DNA of 11,943 bases, taken from Planctomycetota bacterium (GTDB taxonomy: Bacteria; Planctomycetota; UBA8108; UBA1146). The notes under the pieces are model-generated. The model saw only the letters and a program-made list of their open reading frames with translations. It was not told the DNA's origin and did no database searches. The first letter of the stretch is position 1. Every line of letters begins with the position of its first letter. The stretch is taken from NCBI GenBank assembly GCA_002691835.1, contig NZJA01000033.1:1-11943 (forward strand), given 5' to 3'. Shown here one piece after another: positions 9,394 to 11,943 of this stretch. The position numbers and the translations under genes are program-made.

Positions 9394-9444
9394 GACTGCG
9401 TGTAACTTGTCCCAGCCGGGTCTTGTACCCCGGCAAGTGTCAGG
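9391..9444. repeat. Interrupted 16-bp inverted repeat in the divergent queC spacer
   Basis: The continuous 16-base stretch at 9429-9444 is complementary to three blocks on the left: CCTGAC (9391-9396), ACTT (9405-9408) and GCCGGG (9415-9420). These are separated by one-sided bulges of 8 and 6 bases, around an 8-base loop. It occupies half of the 102-base region between the divergent glycosyltransferase and queC starts. In glycosyltransferase mRNA the outer arm includes part of the ribosome binding site. In queC mRNA it ends 28 bases before the Shine-Dalgarno. It does not fit the preQ1-I riboswitch pattern by eye. It could be a structured leader or an operator. Confidence 0.6.
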
Positions 9445-9472
9445 ATATACGACAGAAGCCCTTTCGACCAAC

Positions 9473-9477
9473 AGGAG
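9473..9477 (+). promoter_or_regulatory. Ribosome binding site of queC
   Basis: AGGAG sits eight bases before the ATG at 9486. It decides this start against an in-frame TTG at 9423, which has no such signal and would begin inside the hairpin loop. Confidence 0.75.
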
Positions 9478-9485
9478 ATCCACTC

Positions 9486-10208
9486 ATGAAGAGAGACCCT
9501 CAACATTCAGACTGTGATTCAGTCGCTCTTGCCAGTGGTGGACTCGATTCTTCCACGGTTCTCGCCATTGCCGTAGACCAGGGCTACCGCCCTCTTCCCC
9601 TCGCATTCCGATATGGCCAAAAGCATGAAATCGAACTGGATTGTCTGAAAAAAGTGGCCGCCTCGCTCAACTTGCCGGCACCTCTCATTCTCGATCTCCC
9701 CTACAGCTCTGTCGGCGGCTCAGCCCTGTTAGGCGATGGCGAGATCCCCTCCGAACCCGGTGAAGGGGCGCAGAACCGGGGAGAAATTCCGACCACCTAC
9801 GTCCCGGCAAGAAACCTGGTCTTTCTTTCACTGGCCACGGCTGTCGCCGAAGCCCGGGGGGTGCAGGATATTTGGATCGGCGTCAATTCCCTCGACTACA
9901 GTGGCTACCCTGACTGTCGCCCCGAATTTCTAGAAGCCTTCTTGAGAACGGTGCATCTTGGTACTCGGGACGGATCTTGTGCAGATGATTCAGGGGAACC
10001 CTATTGGCGACTGCAAGCCCCCCTTGCGCAGATGAGCAAATCCGAAATTGTTCTCAAGGCGACAGAACTCAGTCTGGACCTTTCGCTGACCCATTCCTGC
10101 TACAACCCCAATCCTGAAGGGGCCGCATGTGGTATTTGCGACTCCTGTGGACTCCGTAAAAGAGGATTTGAGGAAGCTGGGGTTGCAGACCCCACCCGAT
10201 ACACCTGA
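9486..10208 (+). CDS. queC: 7-cyano-7-deazaguanine synthase
   Basis: QueC turns 7-carboxy-7-deazaguanine and ammonia into preQ0 with ATP, on the way to queuosine in tRNA. The 240-residue product has the PP-loop SGGLDSST at 17-24, FRYGQKHEIE at 41-50, IPTTYVPARN at 101-110, GVNSLDYSGYPDCRP at 132-146 and the zinc-binding Cys set 205, 215, 218 and 221 (SCYNP, then ACGICDSCGLRKRGF). The length is near the family norm of about 220-235. The start follows a strong AGGAG. None of queD, queE or queF is in the window, so the rest of the pathway must lie elsewhere. Related QueC-like enzymes act in phage or genomic DNA deazaguanine modification, but nothing here points that way. Confidence 0.95.
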   Translation: MKRDPQHSDCDSVALASGGLDSSTVLAIAVDQGYRPLPLAFRYGQKHEIELDCLKKVAASLNLPAPLILDLPYSSVGGSALLGDGEIPSEPGEGAQNRGEIPTTYVPARNLVFLSLATAVAEARGVQDIWIGVNSLDYSGYPDCRPEFLEAFLRTVHLGTRDGSCADDSGEPYWRLQAPLAQMSKSEIVLKATELSLDLSLTHSCYNPNPEGAACGICDSCGLRKRGFEEAGVADPTRYT

Positions 10209-10226
10209 GACTAAAAAATCTCAGGT
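10203..10226 (+). terminator. Hairpin at the queC stop codon, weak terminator candidate
   Basis: ACCTGAGA (10203-10210) and TCTCAGGT (10219-10226) form a perfect 8-bp stem around an A-rich 8-base loop. The queC TGA lies in the first arm. No T-run follows on the plus strand, so intrinsic termination is doubtful; transcript end protection is equally possible. Confidence 0.3.
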
Positions 10227-10330
10227 TGGAGCACAATTTCTCCTGCTTTCCGGAGGGCTGTCACGTTAGCATCCAGAAGACTGCCTGACTGAAAAACATC
10301 GATTTCGGGAGTCCTTACCTTTTATTTCGA

Positions 10331-10335
10331 GAGGA
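10331..10335 (+). promoter_or_regulatory. Ribosome binding site of the epimerase gene
   Basis: GAGGA lies eight bases before the GTG at 10344 and supports this non-ATG start. The rest of the 135-base gap after queC holds no promoter I could support. Confidence 0.6.
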
Positions 10336-10343
10336 TCTGGGAA

Positions 10344-11312
10344 GTGTCCAGAAGTGTACTTGTCACCGGCGGCGCCGGATTCATCGGTAGCCATGTATGC
10401 GAGCGACTTCTTTCTCGAGGAGACGAGGTTCTCTGCCTCGACAATCTCGATGACTACTACGATCCGGATATTAAAAAGGCTCATCTGGATCTTCTCTCTC
10501 GCTATCCTGAATTCACTTCTCTCGTCGGAGACATTCGAAACGCAGAATTTCTTGAGATGGTCGCCAACAGATACCGGATCGACGGCATCGTTCATTTAGC
10601 AGCAAGAGCTGGAGTAAGACCCTCAATTCAACACCCAGGTCTTTATGTAGATGTGAATCTGAACGGGACCACTCAGTTACTTGAAATGGCCAGAAACCAC
10701 TCCATCGATCACTTTGTTTTTGCTTCTTCATCTTCGGTTTATGGCGATAGAAATACAGTCCCATTTCATGAAGATGATCCTGTCGATAAACCGGTATCGC
10801 CTTACGCGGCAACAAAAAAAGCTGGCGAGGTTTTGTGCCACGCATTCCACCATCTCCACGGAATGAATATCTTCTGTCTTCGATACTTCACTGTTTACGG
10901 CCCGCGGCAACGTCCGGAAATGGCAATCCGCCGATTCACATCACTCATTCAAAGTGGTCAGCCCATCCCGATGTTCGGCGATGGATCGATGGAGAGAGAT
11001 TTCACCTACATCGACGACATTGTTGATGGAACCATTTCTGCACTGGACCGCGTCAACGGTTACGAGATCTTGAATTTGGGGAACCATCGCAGTATCCGGC
11101 TCGACTCACTGATTAAACTGATCGGTCAATCATGTGGGAAAGAAGTCGAAATCCAACGTCTGCCAGCTCCTGCGGGTGACGTTTCAAAAACATGCGCCTC
11201 TATCGAAAAGTCTGCTCGAGTTCTCGATTATTCGCCTTCGACCTCCATCGAAGAAGGCATCGATCAATTTGTCTCTTGGTTTAATACCGAGAACCAACAA
11301 CACCTCTGTTAG
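10344..11312 (+). CDS. NAD-dependent epimerase, UDP-glucuronate 4-epimerase-like
   Basis: This extended short-chain dehydrogenase/reductase probably interconverts UDP-glucuronate and UDP-galacturonate for polysaccharide synthesis. The 322-residue product has the NAD-binding VLVTGGAGFIGSH at 5-17 (Gly9, Gly12, Gly15), SSSSVYG at 128-134 and the catalytic YAATK (Tyr154, Lys158). Several stretches favour the UDP-glucuronate 4-epimerase subgroup over GalE: LDNLDDYYDPDIKKAHL at 32-48, RAGVRPSIQHPGLYVDVNLN at 88-107, RYFTVYGPRQRPEMAI at 180-195 and FGDGSMERDFTYIDD at 211-225. There is no N-terminal membrane segment, so it should be cytosolic. The start is GTG. An aminotransferase follows after 13 bases, so the two form an operon. 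Other nucleotide-sugar epimerases or dehydratases remain possible. Confidence 0.85.
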   Translation: MSRSVLVTGGAGFIGSHVCERLLSRGDEVLCLDNLDDYYDPDIKKAHLDLLSRYPEFTSLVGDIRNAEFLEMVANRYRIDGIVHLAARAGVRPSIQHPGLYVDVNLNGTTQLLEMARNHSIDHFVFASSSSVYGDRNTVPFHEDDPVDKPVSPYAATKKAGEVLCHAFHHLHGMNIFCLRYFTVYGPRQRPEMAIRRFTSLIQSGQPIPMFGDGSMERDFTYIDDIVDGTISALDRVNGYEILNLGNHRSIRLDSLIKLIGQSCGKEVEIQRLPAPAGDVSKTCASIEKSARVLDYSPSTSIEEGIDQFVSWFNTENQQHLC

Positions 11313-11325
11313 AAAAGGTATCTTC

Positions 11326-11943
11326 ATGAGCGATCAATCGAAGATCCACATGGTAGCGGTAGGCCCGGATGATGATCAGGAAAAACGCGCCTGGCTCAAA
11401 GCCCTTGAACAGGTCATCGACCAAAACGGATACTGCCTGGGGAAATCTGTTGAAGAATTTGAATCGCGCTGCAAAGAACATTTGGGAGTTCGTCACGCTC
11501 TCGGAGTCTCTAACGGAACGGATGGCCTCAAGCTTGCGCTCAAAGCCGTCGGAGTCGACCACGGGGATGAAGTCATCTTGCCCGCCTATAGCTTCTTCTC
11601 AACAGCTTCGGTAATTGCCCACCTTGGAGCGATTCCCGTCTTCGTCGACCTTGATCCCGCAACCCTGCTGATGGACCCCGATCGGATTCCGGCAGCGATT
11701 TCAGAAAAAACCAAAGCCATCATGCCAGTCCAGCTCTACGGTCAAACCGCAGATATGGATTCCATCATGAAAATCGCTGAGCAATATTCGATACCTGTGG
11801 TCGAAGATGCGGCTCAGTCATTTGGAGTGAAATATCGAAACAAACCCGCCGGCGCAATCGGTAGTGCGGGAGCCTTTTCATTTTATCCCACCAAGAATTT
11901 GGCTGCTGCAGGAGATGCCGGGATGGTGGTTACACAAGATGAT
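11326..11943 (+). CDS. DegT/DnrJ/EryC1/StrS-family aminotransferase, 5' part
   Basis: The gene runs off the right edge; 206 residues are visible and the rest, usually another 150-190, is missing. Members are PLP enzymes that aminate keto-sugar nucleotides, often making 3- or 4-amino sugars for O-antigen or capsule. Visible motifs are GVSNGTDGLKLAL at 60-72 (PLP phosphate pocket), ILPAYSFFSTASVIAHLGA at 84-102, VEDAAQSFG at 159-167 and FSFYPTKNLAA at 184-194, with the Schiff-base Lys190. The substrate cannot be assigned from this part. The ATG is preceded by AAGG at 11315-11318 with seven bases between, and the epimerase stop lies 13 bases upstream. It and the epimerase begin what looks like a nucleotide-sugar locus. 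Confidence 0.92.
   Translation, partial: MSDQSKIHMVAVGPDDDQEKRAWLKALEQVIDQNGYCLGKSVEEFESRCKEHLGVRHALGVSNGTDGLKLALKAVGVDHGDEVILPAYSFFSTASVIAHLGAIPVFVDLDPATLLMDPDRIPAAISEKTKAIMPVQLYGQTADMDSIMKIAEQYSIPVVEDAAQSFGVKYRNKPAGAIGSAGAFSFYPTKNLAAAGDAGMVVTQDD

Noticed and set aside
9423..9485. 21-residue N-terminal extension of queC from a TTG
   Set aside because: The ATG at 9486 has AGGAG at good spacing and matches the family length; the extension begins inside the hairpin loop.
9384..9485. preQ1-I riboswitch upstream of queC
   Set aside because: The region forms a hairpin, but I could not find the short stem, C-rich loop and A-rich tail of the known preQ1-I class.
9384..9506. 41-residue N-terminal extension of the glycosyltransferase
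   Set aside because: The inner ATG at 9383 has a strong AGGGGG and a classic GT-B first strand; the extension would overlap the queC start.
10227..10256. Alternating GGAG/CTCC/GGAG segments suggesting an attenuator before the epimerase
   Set aside because: Arms of only four bases are expected by chance, and no leader peptide or T-run accompanies them.

Overview
The window suggests a Gram-negative bacterium of intermediate GC content. Lipopolysaccharide chemistry is present (kdsB, for Kdo activation), and a DUF1844 protein lies between pyrG and metG. From memory, DUF1844 proteins occur in Planctomycetota and several deltaproteobacteria-like lineages. That makes such a lineage plausible, but nothing here fixes the phylum. 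Genes are tightly packed, with no gene-free stretch over about 135 bases. Several genes start with TTG or GTG. No tRNA, rRNA, CRISPR array or mobile element was seen.

Layout. (1) Positions 1-3676, plus strand: the 3' end of an unrecognised, helix-rich gene; an RluA-family pseudouridine synthase; a MobA-like molybdenum cofactor guanylyltransferase; and a large ChaN/Tiki-superfamily protein with an uncharacterised C-terminal half. Two of the three junctions are 4-base TTGA stop/start overlaps. (2) Positions 3637-9383, minus strand, read right to left: a GT4 glycosyltransferase, kdsB, pyrG, a DUF1844 protein and metG. The metG 3' end overlaps the ChaN-like gene tail-to-tail by 40 bases. (3) Positions 9486-11943, plus strand: queC, then a UDP-glucuronate 4-epimerase-like gene and a DegT/DnrJ-family sugar aminotransferase cut by the window edge.

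How the genes fit together. PyrG makes CTP, which KdsB uses to form CMP-Kdo; the neighbouring glycosyltransferase also suits envelope glycan work. DUF1844 and metG are translationally linked or closely spaced behind pyrG. The epimerase and aminotransferase look like the left edge of a nucleotide-sugar or polysaccharide locus that continues to the right. QueC (queuosine precursor synthesis), the pseudouridine synthase and MetRS are RNA or translation housekeeping genes.

No clearly new multi-gene system was found. The parts most worth a second look are: the ChaN-like protein, with three strand-GDxH motifs and an unassigned C-terminal half; the DUF1844 gene embedded between pyrG and metG; an interrupted 16-bp hairpin in the divergent queC/glycosyltransferase spacer; a nested hairpin followed by a consensus TATAAT upstream of pyrG; and departures from family motifs in PyrG and in the glycosyltransferase.
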